A stretch of 64,000 nucleotides of DNA from Streptomyces bacillaris (GTDB lineage: Bacteria; Actinomycetota; Actinomycetes; Streptomycetales; Streptomycetaceae), in NCBI RefSeq assembly GCF_003268675.1, contig NZ_CP029378.1, positions 7,316,001 to 7,380,000 of the forward strand, written 5' to 3'. Every line of letters begins with the position of its first letter. Position 1 is the stretch's first letter. The notes below the pieces were generated by a model, which had not been told where the DNA came from, searched no databases, and worked only from the letters and a program-made list of their open reading frames with translations. Positions 48,887 to 58,421 of this stretch are shown piece after piece. The translations under genes and the position numbers were made by a program.

Positions 48887-49505
48887 GTCCGCCGTACGGT
48901 TCCGGCTCCCCGCTGCCGGTCCCCGCCCGGCCCCAGTCGGCCCCCGCCTCGGCCCACGCCCGGTCCCAGCGCGCGTACCGCGCCCGCACCAGGCGCCCCA
49001 CGATCAGCCGCCTGCCCGCCTCGACACACCCGGCGGCCAGCAGGAACGCGCCGATGCCACCGAGCACCGCATGCGTACGGGCCGTCCCCGGGGCCATCGG
49101 GGGCGGTACGGGGACTCCGGCGCCGTCCGTCCAGATCCGCACCGGCGAACCGGGCGCCCCGGACCCCGACACCATCGTGACCTCCCCCGTACGCGGGGAG
49201 CCGTCCGGCGCCCGCCAGGCCGCCACCACCGTCCGCCCCGACGTCACGTCCGGGTCACCGGTGAACCGCCGCGCCCCCGGCGCTCCGCCCACCACGGTGG
49301 CCGCCGTGGCCCGGCGCTCGGCGTGCTGGGCCTTCACCTCCCGCTGGAGCGAGGCGTCCGCGAGCGCCCCGGCCGCCCAGCCAACCGTGGGCGCCCCCAC
49401 GGTCAGCAGCACCAGCGCGCCGAGCGTCACCCACGCCTCGTGGCGGTCGGTGGCGCGCCACAGCGGGTTGTGCCGCCACCGCCGAACTCCCCTGATCGCC
49501 CCCAT
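48882..49505 (-). CDS. Rv1733c-family membrane protein
   Basis: A 207-residue protein with two membrane helices (about 26-50 and 145-163) that enclose an extracytoplasmic domain of about 90 residues, the layout of the Rv1733c family as I recall it. The loop contains TVVAAWRAPDGSPRTGEV, and the C-terminal cytosolic helix is RLVRARYARWDRAWAEAG. The N-terminal RRWRHNPLWRATDRHEAW block is typical. Function unknown; a mycobacterial homolog is a dormancy antigen. It is 33 bp downstream of the MOSC gene on the same strand and may share its transcript. Confidence 0.85.
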   Translation of the reverse strand: MGAIRGVRRWRHNPLWRATDRHEAWVTLGALVLLTVGAPTVGWAAGALADASLQREVKAQHAERRATAATVVGGAPGARRFTGDPDVTSGRTVVAAWRAPDGSPRTGEVTMVSGSGAPGSPVRIWTDGAGVPVPPPMAPGTARTHAVLGGIGAFLLAAGCVEAGRRLIVGRLVRARYARWDRAWAEAGADWGRAGTGSGEPEPYGGR

Positions 49506-49538
49506 GTGCCGACACCTCCCCCCTCGGGCCCGCCGTCC

Positions 49539-50363
49539 TCAGTCGAGGATCTTGACGGGGTCCCCGGCCCGGATCACCCCGGTCCCGTCCGGAATCAGAT
49601 TCTGGCCGAAGAGCAGCCGCTTGCCGACCCGCCGGTGCCGGGCCAGGGTGAGCAGCGGCTCCTTGCCGCGCTCGGCGGTGTGCTGGTCGGTGGTGGTGAT
49701 GACGCAGCGGGCGCAGGACTTCACCACGGAGAAGTGAACATCTCCGATGGTGATCCGCCGCCAGCCGTCCTCGGCCCAGGCCTCGGCGGTGTCGATCACG
49801 ACGTTCGGCCGGAAGCGGTTCATCGGCAACGGCCCCTCGTGCGGGTGGCCGCCCGCCGCGATCAGGTCGTTGAGGGCGTCCAGCGAAGCGGTGGTGGTCA
49901 GCAGCAGCGGATAGCCGTCCGCGAGGGAGACCGTGTCGCCGGGGCGCGCGTACTCCGGGTCGACGGGCCTGCGGTGGGCCGGTTCGTCGAGATGGACGAG
50001 CCGGAGCTCCACCCCCAGGGCCTCGCTGAACCAGGCGTGCGCCTCCGGTGCCGCCTCGGCCACCGTGACGGTGTCCCGGCGCACCTCCGCCCGGATCAGC
50101 CGCTCGGGGCCCGGCACCTCGACCCGGAGCGGCGGACGGCCCGGCAGGGAGACGACGATCCCGCCGCCGGGCAGCGGCGCGGCGGAGATCAGCGCCATGG
50201 ACGGCTGCTCGCGCTGGGTGATCCCCCGCGAGGTCTTGTCGACCAGCATCCAGCGGCGGTCGCCGTCGAGTCCCCATGGCTCGACGGCGACCTCATCTGA
50301 TGTCTGGGCGCCCAGCGATTTGACCGGATACACATGGACGGACCGGAGCACAGGAAGGACCAT
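49539..50363 (-). CDS. MOSC-domain protein (molybdenum cofactor sulfurase-like)
   Basis: A 274-residue protein with an N-terminal beta-barrel MOSC_N segment (VLRSVHVYPVKSLGAQTSDE and GLDGDRRWMLVD) and a C-terminal MOSC domain with RFRPNVVIDTAEAW and the Cys-bearing SCARCVITT block, whose cysteine carries sulfur or binds molybdenum cofactor in relatives such as mARC. It is likely a reductase of N-hydroxylated compounds or a sulfur carrier. The ATG at 50363 has AGGATGGG upstream. Same strand as the Rv1733c-like gene. Confidence 0.88.
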   Translation of the reverse strand: MVLPVLRSVHVYPVKSLGAQTSDEVAVEPWGLDGDRRWMLVDKTSRGITQREQPSMALISAAPLPGGGIVVSLPGRPPLRVEVPGPERLIRAEVRRDTVTVAEAAPEAHAWFSEALGVELRLVHLDEPAHRRPVDPEYARPGDTVSLADGYPLLLTTTASLDALNDLIAAGGHPHEGPLPMNRFRPNVVIDTAEAWAEDGWRRITIGDVHFSVVKSCARCVITTTDQHTAERGKEPLLTLARHRRVGKRLLFGQNLIPDGTGVIRAGDPVKILD

Positions 50364-50431
50364 GAGCCCATCCTGCCAGTCACCCCGCACGCGTACGCCC
50401 GGTCTCTCGCGGACCTGTCAGGTGGACGCTG

Positions 50432-50920
50432 TCAGTATCCGCGGCCCTGATAGGGGCGGTTGTACGGATCCTCGTACGGCGACGGGGTCGGCGCGGGCCG
50501 CGGCGCGGCCGGTCGCATCGACTCGTACCCGGAGGCGGGTGCGGGGCGCTGCGGCTGGGGCTGCTGCGGATAGCCGCGCACGGCCGAGGGCTGCTGCGGG
50601 ATGTACGGCGCCGGGGCGTTCTGCAGCCCGGCGGGATACATCGGGGCGCTCTGCGCGGGAGCCTGCTGGTACTGCGGCACCGGCTGCTGCTGCGGGTAGC
50701 CGTAGGAGCCGCCCATGGGCTGCGAGGGCGCCGAGGGAAGAGCAGGCAGCGCGGACGGCAGGGCCGGCAGATAGCTGCTGGACGTGTCGTACGCGGCAGG
50801 GACGCGGATCGGGGCGATCTGCGGGGTGCCCCGCTCCGCGACCAGGGAGTCGTAGATCGGAGTGTCGGGGAACGACGCGGCGTAGTAGCCGCCGCCGAAG
50901 GCGGAGCGAGGGGAGGTCAT
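50432..50920 (-). CDS. DUF6643-like Pro/Gln-rich protein
   Basis: A 162-residue low-complexity protein. The conserved start is SAFGGGYYAASFPDTPIYDS followed by LVAERGTPQIAPIRVPAAYD, then SSSYLPALPSALPALPS and a long Pro/Gln/Tyr-rich tail (QQQPVPQYQQ type). I recall the start as DUF6643, a family of Streptomyces proteins. It has no membrane segment or signal and is probably intrinsically disordered; a role as a scaffold is only a guess. AGGTG precedes the ATG at 50920, and a nested hairpin lies just upstream of the start. Confidence 0.72.
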   Translation of the reverse strand: MTSPRSAFGGGYYAASFPDTPIYDSLVAERGTPQIAPIRVPAAYDTSSSYLPALPSALPALPSAPSQPMGGSYGYPQQQPVPQYQQAPAQSAPMYPAGLQNAPAPYIPQQPSAVRGYPQQPQPQRPAPASGYESMRPAAPRPAPTPSPYEDPYNRPYQGRGY

Positions 50921-51502
50921 GGCACCTAAGTTAAGCCCACGATGAGCCGGTTGGGGAGCCCCAATCCTGGGCTCATCAGATTTTCGTCGGTTCTGTCGGC
51001 CGGAACTGCCAAAACACCGCTCATCCCACCCTCACCAGGGGGCTTTTCTCTTCATGGTCGCCATTGTTGACGAGAAGTGGCGGGCGGGTTACAAAGGGCG
51101 ACCCCCGGTCGGCCGGGGCTGTCATTTCCCTCGGTAATGCGGATGTGCCCGAGAAGCGATGACGGGCCGTGGTGACCCGGTGCGTGGGACCGTCGCCGGG
51201 CGGGTCGGGACACGGCGGGCGGCCCGTGACCGGGCGGCTCCGGGCATGGCGGCGGCCCGCATTCGGGCGCCGCCCCGGGCCGCCCGTAAACGAGGGCCCG
51301 GACGTGACCCGCCCGCTATCCCGGCGACAAAGGTCCGATACGATTCCGGCAACGCGACTCCGTGTTCCCCCGGCCCGGGCGTCGGCAACTGCCGTGCCCG
51401 TACGGCTTTGTGTCCCCCCGTCATGAACGGCATACCGGCAAACCGGCACCCGGGCGCACACCCGTCGGACGCTTCCCGCAGGGCATATGCGACCATGATC
51501 GG
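50921..51502. other. 582-bp gene-free divergent region
   Basis: No frame in this gap has the codon character of a gene. It holds the nested hairpin at 50941-50977, a T-rich stretch near 51041-51080 (GGGGGCTTTTCTCTTCATGG) and a long GC-rich part with many CGGGC-type short inverted repeats (51160-51300). GATACGATT near 51337 could be a -10 for the phosphosulfolactate phosphatase gene. Nothing else is recognised. Confidence 0.55.
50941..50977 (-). promoter_or_regulatory. Nested hairpin upstream of the DUF6643-like gene
   Basis: GATGAGCC (50941-50948) pairs with GGCTCATC (50970-50977), enclosing a second perfect stem TTGGGG-AG-CCCCAA (50951-50964). It begins 21 bp before the start codon of the DUF6643-like gene, either in its leader RNA or as a protein site in its promoter. 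Confidence 0.45.
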
Positions 51503-52189
51503 ATGGAATCCCGTTTCCTCGGTATAGGTGAACTGCGCTCCACTCCGTCCGTGGCCGTCGTGGTCGACGTCATGCGTGCCTTCACGGTGGCCGCCTGGGC
51601 CTTCGCCCGCGGGGCCGAGAAGATCGTGCTCGCCGGGTCGCCGGACGAGGCCCTGGCGCTCAAGGCCCGCAACCCGGAGTGGATCGCGCTCAAGGACGGG
51701 GCGCCCGCCCCCGGGTTCGACACCGTCAACTCCCCGGGCCTGCTGCGCTCCCTCGACCTCGGCGGGCGGACCGTCGTGCAGAAGACCACGGCGGGGACGG
51801 TCGGCGCCCTCGCGGTCAAGGAGGCGCCGTTGGTGCTCTGCGCCGGGTTCGTGGTGGCGGAGGCGACGGCCCGGGTGCTGCGGGCCCACGGGGGCGACAG
51901 CGTCACGTACGTGGTCACCGGTGAGGACGGGCGCGCCGACGAGGACCTGGCCTGCGCCCAGTACATCGCACGGAGGGCCACCGAGGACGGCCCCGGGACG
52001 GACCCGGCCGACCACCTCCGCCGCGCCCGCGACTCGCGCGCCGCCCACGAACTGGCGGAGGGGGTGCGCCTGGGCGTCCACCCCGACGACATCGCCCTCT
52101 GCCTCGAACTCGACCGGTTCCCCTTCGCCATGGTGGCGACCCAGGAGGACGCGCTCACGGTCCTCCGCCCGCACCACACGGAGGGCTGA
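51503..52189 (+). CDS. 2-phosphosulfolactate phosphatase-like protein
   Basis: A 228-residue ComB-family protein. ComB removes phosphate from 2-phosphosulfolactate in archaeal coenzyme M synthesis, and bacterial relatives also occur in sulfolactate metabolism. The family core is visible in [46 protein letters not shown] and [16 protein letters not shown]. Actinomycetes are not known to me to make coenzyme M, so the real substrate may be another phosphorylated hydroxyacid. The ATG at 51503 has a weak GG-rich site. It is followed by the TerD-family gene after 109 bp in the same direction. Confidence 0.82.
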   Translation: MESRFLGIGELRSTPSVAVVVDVMRAFTVAAWAFARGAEKIVLAGSPDEALALKARNPEWIALKDGAPAPGFDTVNSPGLLRSLDLGGRTVVQKTTAGTVGALAVKEAPLVLCAGFVVAEATARVLRAHGGDSVTYVVTGEDGRADEDLACAQYIARRATEDGPGTDPADHLRRARDSRAAHELAEGVRLGVHPDDIALCLELDRFPFAMVATQEDALTVLRPHHTEG

Positions 52190-52298
52190 CCGCCACACCG
52201 ACGGCTGACCGCCCGACCGTGCCGGTCCATCGCCCCCCGGAGGGATTAGGTTGTGGAGGAGAGGCCTGCGGGCAGCCGGACACCTGATGGGGGCGAGC

Positions 52299-53675
52299 AT
52301 GACCATGCAAAAGGGAACCAACGTTCCGGTGCCGGCGGGCACCGTGCGCGTCGAACTGGGCTGGCGGTCCGCCCCGGGCACCCCGGACGTCGACGGCTCC
52401 GCACTCCTCCTGGCATCGGGGAAGGTCCGCAGCGACGCCGACTTCGTCTTCTACAACCAGCCCGCCCACTCCTCCGGCGCCGTCCGCCACGAGGGCAAGC
52501 GGACCGCGGGCGACGCGGTCACCGACACCCTCTTCGTCGACCTCGGCCGGGTCGAGCCGGCGATCGAGCGGATCGTCGTCGCCGGGTCGGCGGACGGCGG
52601 CAGCTTCGGCCGGGTGAGCGGCCTGTACGTACGGGTCGTGGACGCGGCGAACGGCGCCGAGCTGGCCCGCTTCGACCCCACCGACGCCACGGTCGAGACC
52701 GCGTTCATCCTCGGCGAGCTGTACCGCCGCCAGGGCGCCTGGAAGTTCCGCGCGGTCGGCCAGGGCTACAGCACCGGGCTCGAAGGGCTGGCCACGGACT
52801 TCGGCATCTCCGTGGACGAACCGCAGCAGGCCGCCCCCGTGGCACCGCCCGCTCCCGTCGCGCCGCCCGCCCCGGCCTGGCCCGCCGCCCCCGGCTCCGT
52901 ACAGCCCCCGGCCCCGCCGGCGCCCTCCGCGCCCGCGCCCACGCTCCACACCGCGCCCACGCTCCACACCCCGCTCTCCACCCCGGCGGCGCCTCCCGCC
53001 CCTCCGGCCCCGCCCGCCCCGGCGCCCGCGGAGCCCGTCCGGCTGTCCAAGATCACGCTGACGAAGGAGGCCCCGGCGGTCTCCCTCGCCAAGCAGGGCG
53101 GCACCTCCGGCGCGCTCCGCGTCAACCTCAACTGGGAGGTGCGCAAGCAGTTCAAGGGCTGGGGCGCCAAGCTCGGCCGGGCCGTCGCGATGCACTCCGA
53201 CCTCGACCTCGACCTCTGCGCCCTGTACGAACTCACCGACGGGCGCAAGGGAGTCGTGCAGGCCCTCGGCAACGCCTTCGGGTCGTTGCACCAGCCGCCC
53301 TTCATCCACCTCGACGGCGACGACCGCACCGGCGCGGTCTCCACCGGCGAGAACATGACGGTCAACCTCGACCACAAGAACCTGCTCCGCCGCGTCCTGA
53401 TCTTCGTCACCATCTACGAAGGCGCCCGCAGCTTCGCCGACCTCCACGCCACGGTCACCCTCCAGCCGCAGAACGGCGCGGCGATCGACTTCTCCCTCGA
53501 CGAGTGCACCGTCCCCTCCACGGTCTGCGCGCTCGCGCTGATCACCAACAACGGCGACGACCTCACCGTGCAGCGCGAGGCCCGCTACCTCGTCCCGCAG
53601 CGCGGAGTCAGCCCGCAGCGCACGATCGACGCCGCCTACGGCTGGGGCATGAACTGGACGCCGGGCCGCAAGTGA
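52299..53675 (+). CDS. Double-domain TerD-family (tellurite/stress) protein
   Basis: A 458-residue protein with two TerD-like domains. The first is at about 1-185 ([45 protein letters not shown]). A Pro/Ala-rich linker of about 75 residues follows. The second, at about 260-458, is TerA-like ([40 protein letters not shown]). The acidic DxDxD clusters bind calcium in TerD proteins. Ter proteins respond to tellurite, phage and membrane stress; the usual partner genes (terB, terC, terE) are not here. The ATG at 52299 has GGGGGCGAG upstream, with another ATG four codons earlier. Confidence 0.88.
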   Translation: MTMQKGTNVPVPAGTVRVELGWRSAPGTPDVDGSALLLASGKVRSDADFVFYNQPAHSSGAVRHEGKRTAGDAVTDTLFVDLGRVEPAIERIVVAGSADGGSFGRVSGLYVRVVDAANGAELARFDPTDATVETAFILGELYRRQGAWKFRAVGQGYSTGLEGLATDFGISVDEPQQAAPVAPPAPVAPPAPAWPAAPGSVQPPAPPAPSAPAPTLHTAPTLHTPLSTPAAPPAPPAPPAPAPAEPVRLSKITLTKEAPAVSLAKQGGTSGALRVNLNWEVRKQFKGWGAKLGRAVAMHSDLDLDLCALYELTDGRKGVVQALGNAFGSLHQPPFIHLDGDDRTGAVSTGENMTVNLDHKNLLRRVLIFVTIYEGARSFADLHATVTLQPQNGAAIDFSLDECTVPSTVCALALITNNGDDLTVQREARYLVPQRGVSPQRTIDAAYGWGMNWTPGRK

Positions 53676-53763
53676 GCAGCGCCTGACGCACCTCCGGGCC
53701 GCGCCTCGGGCGCTGCTCTCCGCCGCCCGGCCGGTGACGTGACAGGCACGTGCCCCCGTCGCA

Positions 53764-55083
53764 TCACCGCCCGGGCGCGGGCCCAGGCGCTCCGTCCGGC
53801 CCGGCTCCCGGCACCACGTCCGGCTGAGCGGTTCCGCCCCGACCGGGCGCCACGTCCGGCCCGGCCCTTCCGTCCAGGCCGGAGGCCACGTCTCCTTTCC
53901 GGCCGGGGGCCGCGTCCGGCTCCGGCCGGGCGTACGTCCGCCCCTTCCAGGCCGCCCCCCGCCCCCGGTAGTGCTGCACGGCCGAGTCCACCGTCATCAG
54001 CAGGTACAGCACCGCCGTGAGCGGCAGCAGCGGCCCGAGCCACGGCGACTGCCGGTAGTAGGCGAGCATCGGCAGATACGTCACCGTCATCACCGCCCAC
54101 GCCAGGCCACCCGCCCAGGCCGCCACCGTGTCGCCCGTCGCCAGCCCGGCGGCCAGGGTCGCGGGCGGAGCCACGTACACGAGCAGCAGCCCCGGCACCG
54201 TCCCCGCCAGCAGCAGCGGGCTGTGGCGCAGCTGGGCGTACGCGCTGCGCGCCACCATCCGCCACAGGTCCGCGAGCCGCGGATACGGCCGCACGCTGTC
54301 GACCCGGTCCGCCAGCCCCAGCCAGATCCGGCCGCCGCCGCGCCGCACCTCCCGGGCCAGCGACACGTCGTCGATCACCGCCTGCCGGATCGACTCCGGG
54401 ATGCGCGCCCGCTCGGCGGCCTCCGTGCGCAGCAGCACACAGCCGCCCGCCGCGGCGGCGGTCCGCGACTCCATCCGGTTCACCCGGCGGAACGGGTAGA
54501 GCTGCCCGAAGAAGTAGACGAACGCGGGCACCACCAGCCGCTCCCAGAAGCTCTCCACCCGCAGCCGCGCCATCTGCGACACCAGGTCGTATCCCGCAGG
54601 CCCCGCGTCCCCGGCCGCCGCCACCAGGTCGCGCAGGCTGTCCGGCTCGTGGGCGATGTCCGCGTCCGTCAGCAGCAGGAAGTCCGGCTTGTGGCGCCGG
54701 GCCAGCGCGATTCCGTGCCGCAGCGCCCAGAGCTTGCCCGTCCACCCCGGCTCCGGCTCCCCGGGCTCCACGACGGTCAGTGGGAGCCCGCCGTACCGGG
54801 CGGCCAGCTCCCGGGCCAGCTGCCCCGTACCGTCGCCGGAACAGTCGTCCACCAGGATGATCCACGCCTCGCCCGGATAGTCCTGGACCAGCAGCGAGGG
54901 CAGGCTCACCGGCAGCATCTCCGCCTCGTCGCGGGCGGGGACCACCACGGCCACCGAGGGCCAGCGGGCAGGATCGGTGCGACGGGGGAGCCGCTGGTCG
55001 GTCCGCCAGTAGAAGCCCTGCCCCAGCAGCAGCCACCCCCACGCGATCAGCGAACCCACGGCGATCCAGGCAACGGCGCTCAT
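53764..55083 (-). CDS. Family 2 glycosyltransferase, HpnB-like
   Basis: A 439-residue membrane glycosyltransferase. An N-terminal helix (about 5-22) anchors a GT-A domain with VVVPARDEAE (about 46-55), IILVDDCSGDGT (75-86) and the metal-binding TDADI at 139-143; the GWTGKLWALRHG block at 113-124 is typical of the hopene-associated HpnB and carotenoid CrtQ group. About three or four C-terminal membrane helices follow. It would transfer a sugar to a lipid such as a hopanoid or carotenoid, but no hopanoid genes are here. The last about 55 residues are low-complexity Gly/Pro/Asp units of PDVAPG type. Divergent from the racemase-like gene (58 bp). Confidence 0.82.
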   Translation of the reverse strand: MSAVAWIAVGSLIAWGWLLLGQGFYWRTDQRLPRRTDPARWPSVAVVVPARDEAEMLPVSLPSLLVQDYPGEAWIILVDDCSGDGTGQLARELAARYGGLPLTVVEPGEPEPGWTGKLWALRHGIALARRHKPDFLLLTDADIAHEPDSLRDLVAAAGDAGPAGYDLVSQMARLRVESFWERLVVPAFVYFFGQLYPFRRVNRMESRTAAAAGGCVLLRTEAAERARIPESIRQAVIDDVSLAREVRRGGGRIWLGLADRVDSVRPYPRLADLWRMVARSAYAQLRHSPLLLAGTVPGLLLVYVAPPATLAAGLATGDTVAAWAGGLAWAVMTVTYLPMLAYYRQSPWLGPLLPLTAVLYLLMTVDSAVQHYRGRGAAWKGRTYARPEPDAAPGRKGDVASGLDGRAGPDVAPGRGGTAQPDVVPGAGPDGAPGPAPGR

Positions 55084-55141
55084 TCGCCGCAGTCTGCCCC
55101 ACTGAGCCCGGTCCGCAAGGGCTGTCGGCTAGGGTGACCGG

Positions 55142-55927
55142 GTGAAGATCGCGCTCATGGACTCCGGAATCGGCCTGCTGGCGGCAGCGGCCGCCGTTCG
55201 CCGACTGCGGCCCGACGCCGAGCTGGTCGTCTCCTCCGACCCCGGCTCCATGCCCTGGGGCCCACGCACCCCCGAGGACGTCACCGCCCGCGCCCTGGCC
55301 GTGGCCCGCGCCGCCGCCGACCACCGGCCGGACGCCCTGATCGTCGCGTGCAACACCGCCTCCGTCCACGCGCTGCCCGCGCTCCGTGCCGCGCTGGAGC
55401 CCGCGCTGCCGGTCATCGGCACCGTCCCGGCCATCAAGCCCGCCGCGGCGGGCGGCGGCCCCATGGCCATCTGGGCCACCCCGGCCACCACCGGCAGCCC
55501 CTACCAGCGCGGGCTGATCGCCGAGTTCGCCGGGGACGTCGACGTCACCGAGGTCCCGTGCCCCGGACTGGCCGACGCCATCGAGCACGGCGACGAGACC
55601 GGCATCGACCGCGCCGTCGCCGCTGCCGCCGCCCTCACTCCGCCGGGCGTACAGGCCGTGGTCCTCGGCTGCACCCACTACGAGCTGGTCGCGGACCGCA
55701 TCCGCGCCGCCGTCCAGCAGCCCGGCCGCCCGCCGCTCGTCCTGCACGGCTCCGCCGGGGCCGTGGCCGCCCAGGCGCTCCGCCGGATCGGCGCCCGGCC
55801 CGCCCCGACGGCCGCCCCCTCCGGCACCCTCACCGTCCTGCTCGGCGGCCGCCCCGGCACCCTGCCGCAGCCCGCCCTGGCCTACGCGGAGGGCCGGGCC
55901 CTCCAGGCCGTCGCCTCCACCCGCTGA
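55142..55927 (+). CDS. Glutamate racemase-like protein
   Basis: A 261-residue aspartate/glutamate racemase-superfamily protein. The two catalytic cysteines are present: C70 in VACNTAS and C177 in GCTHYE, and the N-terminal DSGIG resembles the DSGVGG of MurI. It would interconvert L- and D-glutamate. Loss of the second Gly in DSGIGLL and the Ala-rich sequence suggest a paralogue rather than the housekeeping MurI, which supplies cell-wall D-glutamate. The GTG at 55142 starts the match. Divergent from the HpnB-like gene and followed by a small membrane protein gene after 94 bp. Confidence 0.82.
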   Translation: MKIALMDSGIGLLAAAAAVRRLRPDAELVVSSDPGSMPWGPRTPEDVTARALAVARAAADHRPDALIVACNTASVHALPALRAALEPALPVIGTVPAIKPAAAGGGPMAIWATPATTGSPYQRGLIAEFAGDVDVTEVPCPGLADAIEHGDETGIDRAVAAAAALTPPGVQAVVLGCTHYELVADRIRAAVQQPGRPPLVLHGSAGAVAAQALRRIGARPAPTAAPSGTLTVLLGGRPGTLPQPALAYAEGRALQAVASTR

Positions 55928-56021
55928 CCTGGGATTGTCCGGCGGTTCCGCCCGTGCGGAACCACCGCGCCCCGCTCGGCCACCCCGGGCCGAGCGGCCT
56001 CGACGTGGGTACGCTGCGCAT

Positions 56022-56585
56022 ATGACGGACCACCCCGAGAGCGCATACCACGGCTCGACGCAGGCACCGTCCACCGTCTGGACCGGCCGTGCGACCAACC
56101 ACTTCCAGTGGCTCCTGGCCCTGGCGGGCGCGGGCTGCATGGCCCTGGGCGTCGAGCTGGCCGTCGCCTCGCCCTGGTCCTCCGGTCTCACCCCGCTGCT
56201 GATGTCCGTCATCGGCTGCCTCGCCGTCGGCCTGCTGATCCTCTTCGGCACGCTGGCCTTCGTCCACGTGGCCGTGAAGGTCGACGGCGACGCCCTGGAG
56301 GTCCGCTGCGGCCACGCCGGCCTGCCGCGCCGCAGGATCCTGCTCGACCATGTGGTCGGCGCGGAGTACGTCTCCCGGATCAACCCGCGCCAGTGGGGCG
56401 GCTGGGGCTACCGCTGGCGCCCCGAACAGGGCACCGCCGTCGTCGTGCGCAAGGGCGAGGGCATGGCCCTCCGCCTGGGCGACGGCCGCACCTTCACCGT
56501 CACGGTCGACGATGCGGAGACCGCCGTACGGTTCATCCGGGAACGCCTCCACTTGACGGGGCGCGGGGAACGGGACCGGGGCTGA
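56022..56585 (+). CDS. Small membrane protein with PH-like C-terminus
   Basis: A 187-residue protein with two membrane helices (about 27-50 and 53-78, WLLALAGAGCMALGVEL and MSVIGCLAVGLLILFG), followed by a beta-rich domain: VHVAVKVDGDALEVRCGHAG, RRRILLDHVVGAEYVSR, GTAVVVRKGEGMALRLGDGR and a C-terminal helix. This resembles bacterial PH-like domain proteins anchored by two helices (bPH_2/YdbT type); I do not recall its DUF name with certainty. The ATG at 56022 begins the gene; in-frame sequence upstream is not coding. It is 132 bp before lnt, same strand. Confidence 0.78.
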   Translation: MTDHPESAYHGSTQAPSTVWTGRATNHFQWLLALAGAGCMALGVELAVASPWSSGLTPLLMSVIGCLAVGLLILFGTLAFVHVAVKVDGDALEVRCGHAGLPRRRILLDHVVGAEYVSRINPRQWGGWGYRWRPEQGTAVVVRKGEGMALRLGDGRTFTVTVDDAETAVRFIRERLHLTGRGERDRG

Positions 56586-56717
56586 GGGGACGCGGGGAGC
56601 AGGGCCGGAAGCGCCGGAGGCCCCCGGCGTGTCCAGTCCGGCACTGCCCTCCTGCACCGCCCTCTGGCACCGACTCCTGCACCGCTCTCCACAGCCGCCC
56701 ACCGTAGACTCCGCCAG

Positions 56718-58322
56718 GTGAGCGCCACTATGACCCCCGTCGACGACCCGCAGCCCGCGCCGACGCCCCAGCCCGCCGGATGGCCCCGGCGGCTCCTGCG
56801 CCCGGCCGCCGCCGCCCTCTCCGGGGTGCTGCTGTACGCGAGCTTCCCGCCCCGGCCCCTGTGGTGGCTGGTCCTGCCCGGCTTCGCCCTGCTCGGCTGG
56901 GTGCTGCACGGGCGCAGGCTGCGCGCCGCCTTCGGTCTCGGGCTGCTGGCCGGGCTCGGCTTCATGCTCCCGCTGCTGCGCTGGACCGGTGAGGACGTCG
57001 GCCCGGTGCCGTGGCTCGCCCTCGCCACCGCGGAGGCGCTCTTCATCGCGGTGGGCTGCCTCGGGATCGCCGCCGTGACCCGGCTCGCGTACTGGCCCGT
57101 CTGGGCCGCCGCCGTCTGGACCCTGGACGAGGCGGTCCGTGCCCGGATCCCGTTCGGCGGCTTCCCCTGGGGCAAGATCGCCTTCGGCCAGGCCGAGAGC
57201 GCGTTCCTGCCGCTCGCCGCGCTCGGCGGTACCCCGCTGCTCTCCTTCGCCGTCGTCCTGTGCGGCTTCGGCCTCTACGAGACGGCGCGCCGGCTCCGTA
57301 CGTACCGCACCTCCGGGCACGCCCACCGCGCTGCGGCCGCCGGAGCCGCCGCCTGCGTCCTCGCCCCCGTCGTGGCCGCGGTCGCCGCGCTCCCGCTCGT
57401 CGACGACTCGGCCGAGGACGGCACCGCCACCGTCGCCGCGATCCAGGGCAACGTGCCGCGGCTCGGCCTGGACTTCAACGCCCAGCGCCGCGCGGTCCTG
57501 GACAACCACGCCCGGCGCACCGCCCAGCTCGCGGAGGAGGTCAGGGCCGGGAAGGCGAAGCAGCCCGACTTCGTCCTCTGGCCGGAGAACTCCTCCGACC
57601 TCGACCCTTACCTCAACGCCGACGCCCACCAGGTCATCGACGACGCGGTCAAGGCGATCGGGGTCCCGACGGTCATCGGCTCGGTGGTCGAGAAGGGCTC
57701 GGACAGCCTGCGCAACACCCTGATCGAGTGGGACCCGGAACAGGGCCCCGTGGACACCTACGACAAGCGGCACATCCAGCCGTTCGGTGAGTACATGCCG
57801 ATGCGGACGGTCGCCCGGTTCTTCAGCGAGGACGTCGACCGGGTGCAGCGCGAGTTCGTCCCCGGGACCGAGGTCGGCGTCTTCGACCTCGCCGGTACGA
57901 AGGTGGGGCTGGTGACCTGCTACGAGGCCGCCTTCGACGACGCCGCCCGCGACACCGTCCTCCACGGCGGCCAGCTGATCGCCGTACCGAGCAACAACGC
58001 CACCTTCGGCCGCAGCGAGATGACCTACCAGCAGCTCGCCATGTCCCAGGTCCGGGCCGTCGAACACGGCCGGGCCGTCGTCGTCCCCGTCACCAGCGGG
58101 GTCAGCGCCGTCATCCGGCCGGACGGTACCATCGCCGACCGGAGCGGCATGTTCACCCCCGACGCCCTGGTCGCCGAGGTCCCGCTGCGCTCCTCCCTCA
58201 CCCCGGCCACCCGGCTGGGCCCGCTGCCGGAGGGCCTGATCGCCCTGGTGGCCGTGGCGGGCCTGGGCTGGGTGGGCGTGTCGGCGGTACGGGCCCGGAG
58301 GGGGCGGGGGACCGAGGGGTAG
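56718..58322 (+). CDS. lnt: Apolipoprotein N-acyltransferase
   Basis: A 534-residue Lnt protein, which adds the third acyl chain to lipoproteins at the outer face of the membrane. Six or seven membrane helices occupy about 30-220 and one the C-terminus (about 505-525). The nitrilase-like domain holds the catalytic triad E290 (WPENSSDLDP), K350 (DKRHIQPFGEYMP) and C401 (LVTCYEAAF), at spacing close to the E. coli enzyme. The GTG at 56718 starts at a Ser/Pro-rich cytosolic tail. Streptomyces usually has two Lnt proteins; which one this is cannot be told. Confidence 0.92.
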   Translation: MSATMTPVDDPQPAPTPQPAGWPRRLLRPAAAALSGVLLYASFPPRPLWWLVLPGFALLGWVLHGRRLRAAFGLGLLAGLGFMLPLLRWTGEDVGPVPWLALATAEALFIAVGCLGIAAVTRLAYWPVWAAAVWTLDEAVRARIPFGGFPWGKIAFGQAESAFLPLAALGGTPLLSFAVVLCGFGLYETARRLRTYRTSGHAHRAAAAGAAACVLAPVVAAVAALPLVDDSAEDGTATVAAIQGNVPRLGLDFNAQRRAVLDNHARRTAQLAEEVRAGKAKQPDFVLWPENSSDLDPYLNADAHQVIDDAVKAIGVPTVIGSVVEKGSDSLRNTLIEWDPEQGPVDTYDKRHIQPFGEYMPMRTVARFFSEDVDRVQREFVPGTEVGVFDLAGTKVGLVTCYEAAFDDAARDTVLHGGQLIAVPSNNATFGRSEMTYQQLAMSQVRAVEHGRAVVVPVTSGVSAVIRPDGTIADRSGMFTPDALVAEVPLRSSLTPATRLGPLPEGLIALVAVAGLGWVGVSAVRARRGRGTEG

Positions 58323-58421
58323 CCCCGGGCTCGGGGGACCGAAGGGCCGCCCCCGGACCGGCTGCCGGGCAGGGCCGGGGAGCGCGCGGTAGCCCGGCAC
58401 CGGCCACGTAGGCTCGGACCC

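Noticed and set aside
46553-49180. 875-residue plus-strand frame opposite the beta-helix/AAA+ gene
   Set aside because: Antisense shadow; no motifs and no start with a ribosome site.
51021-51461. 146-residue minus-strand frame in the long intergenic gap
   Set aside because: Arg/Pro/Gly noise without ribosome site or domain.
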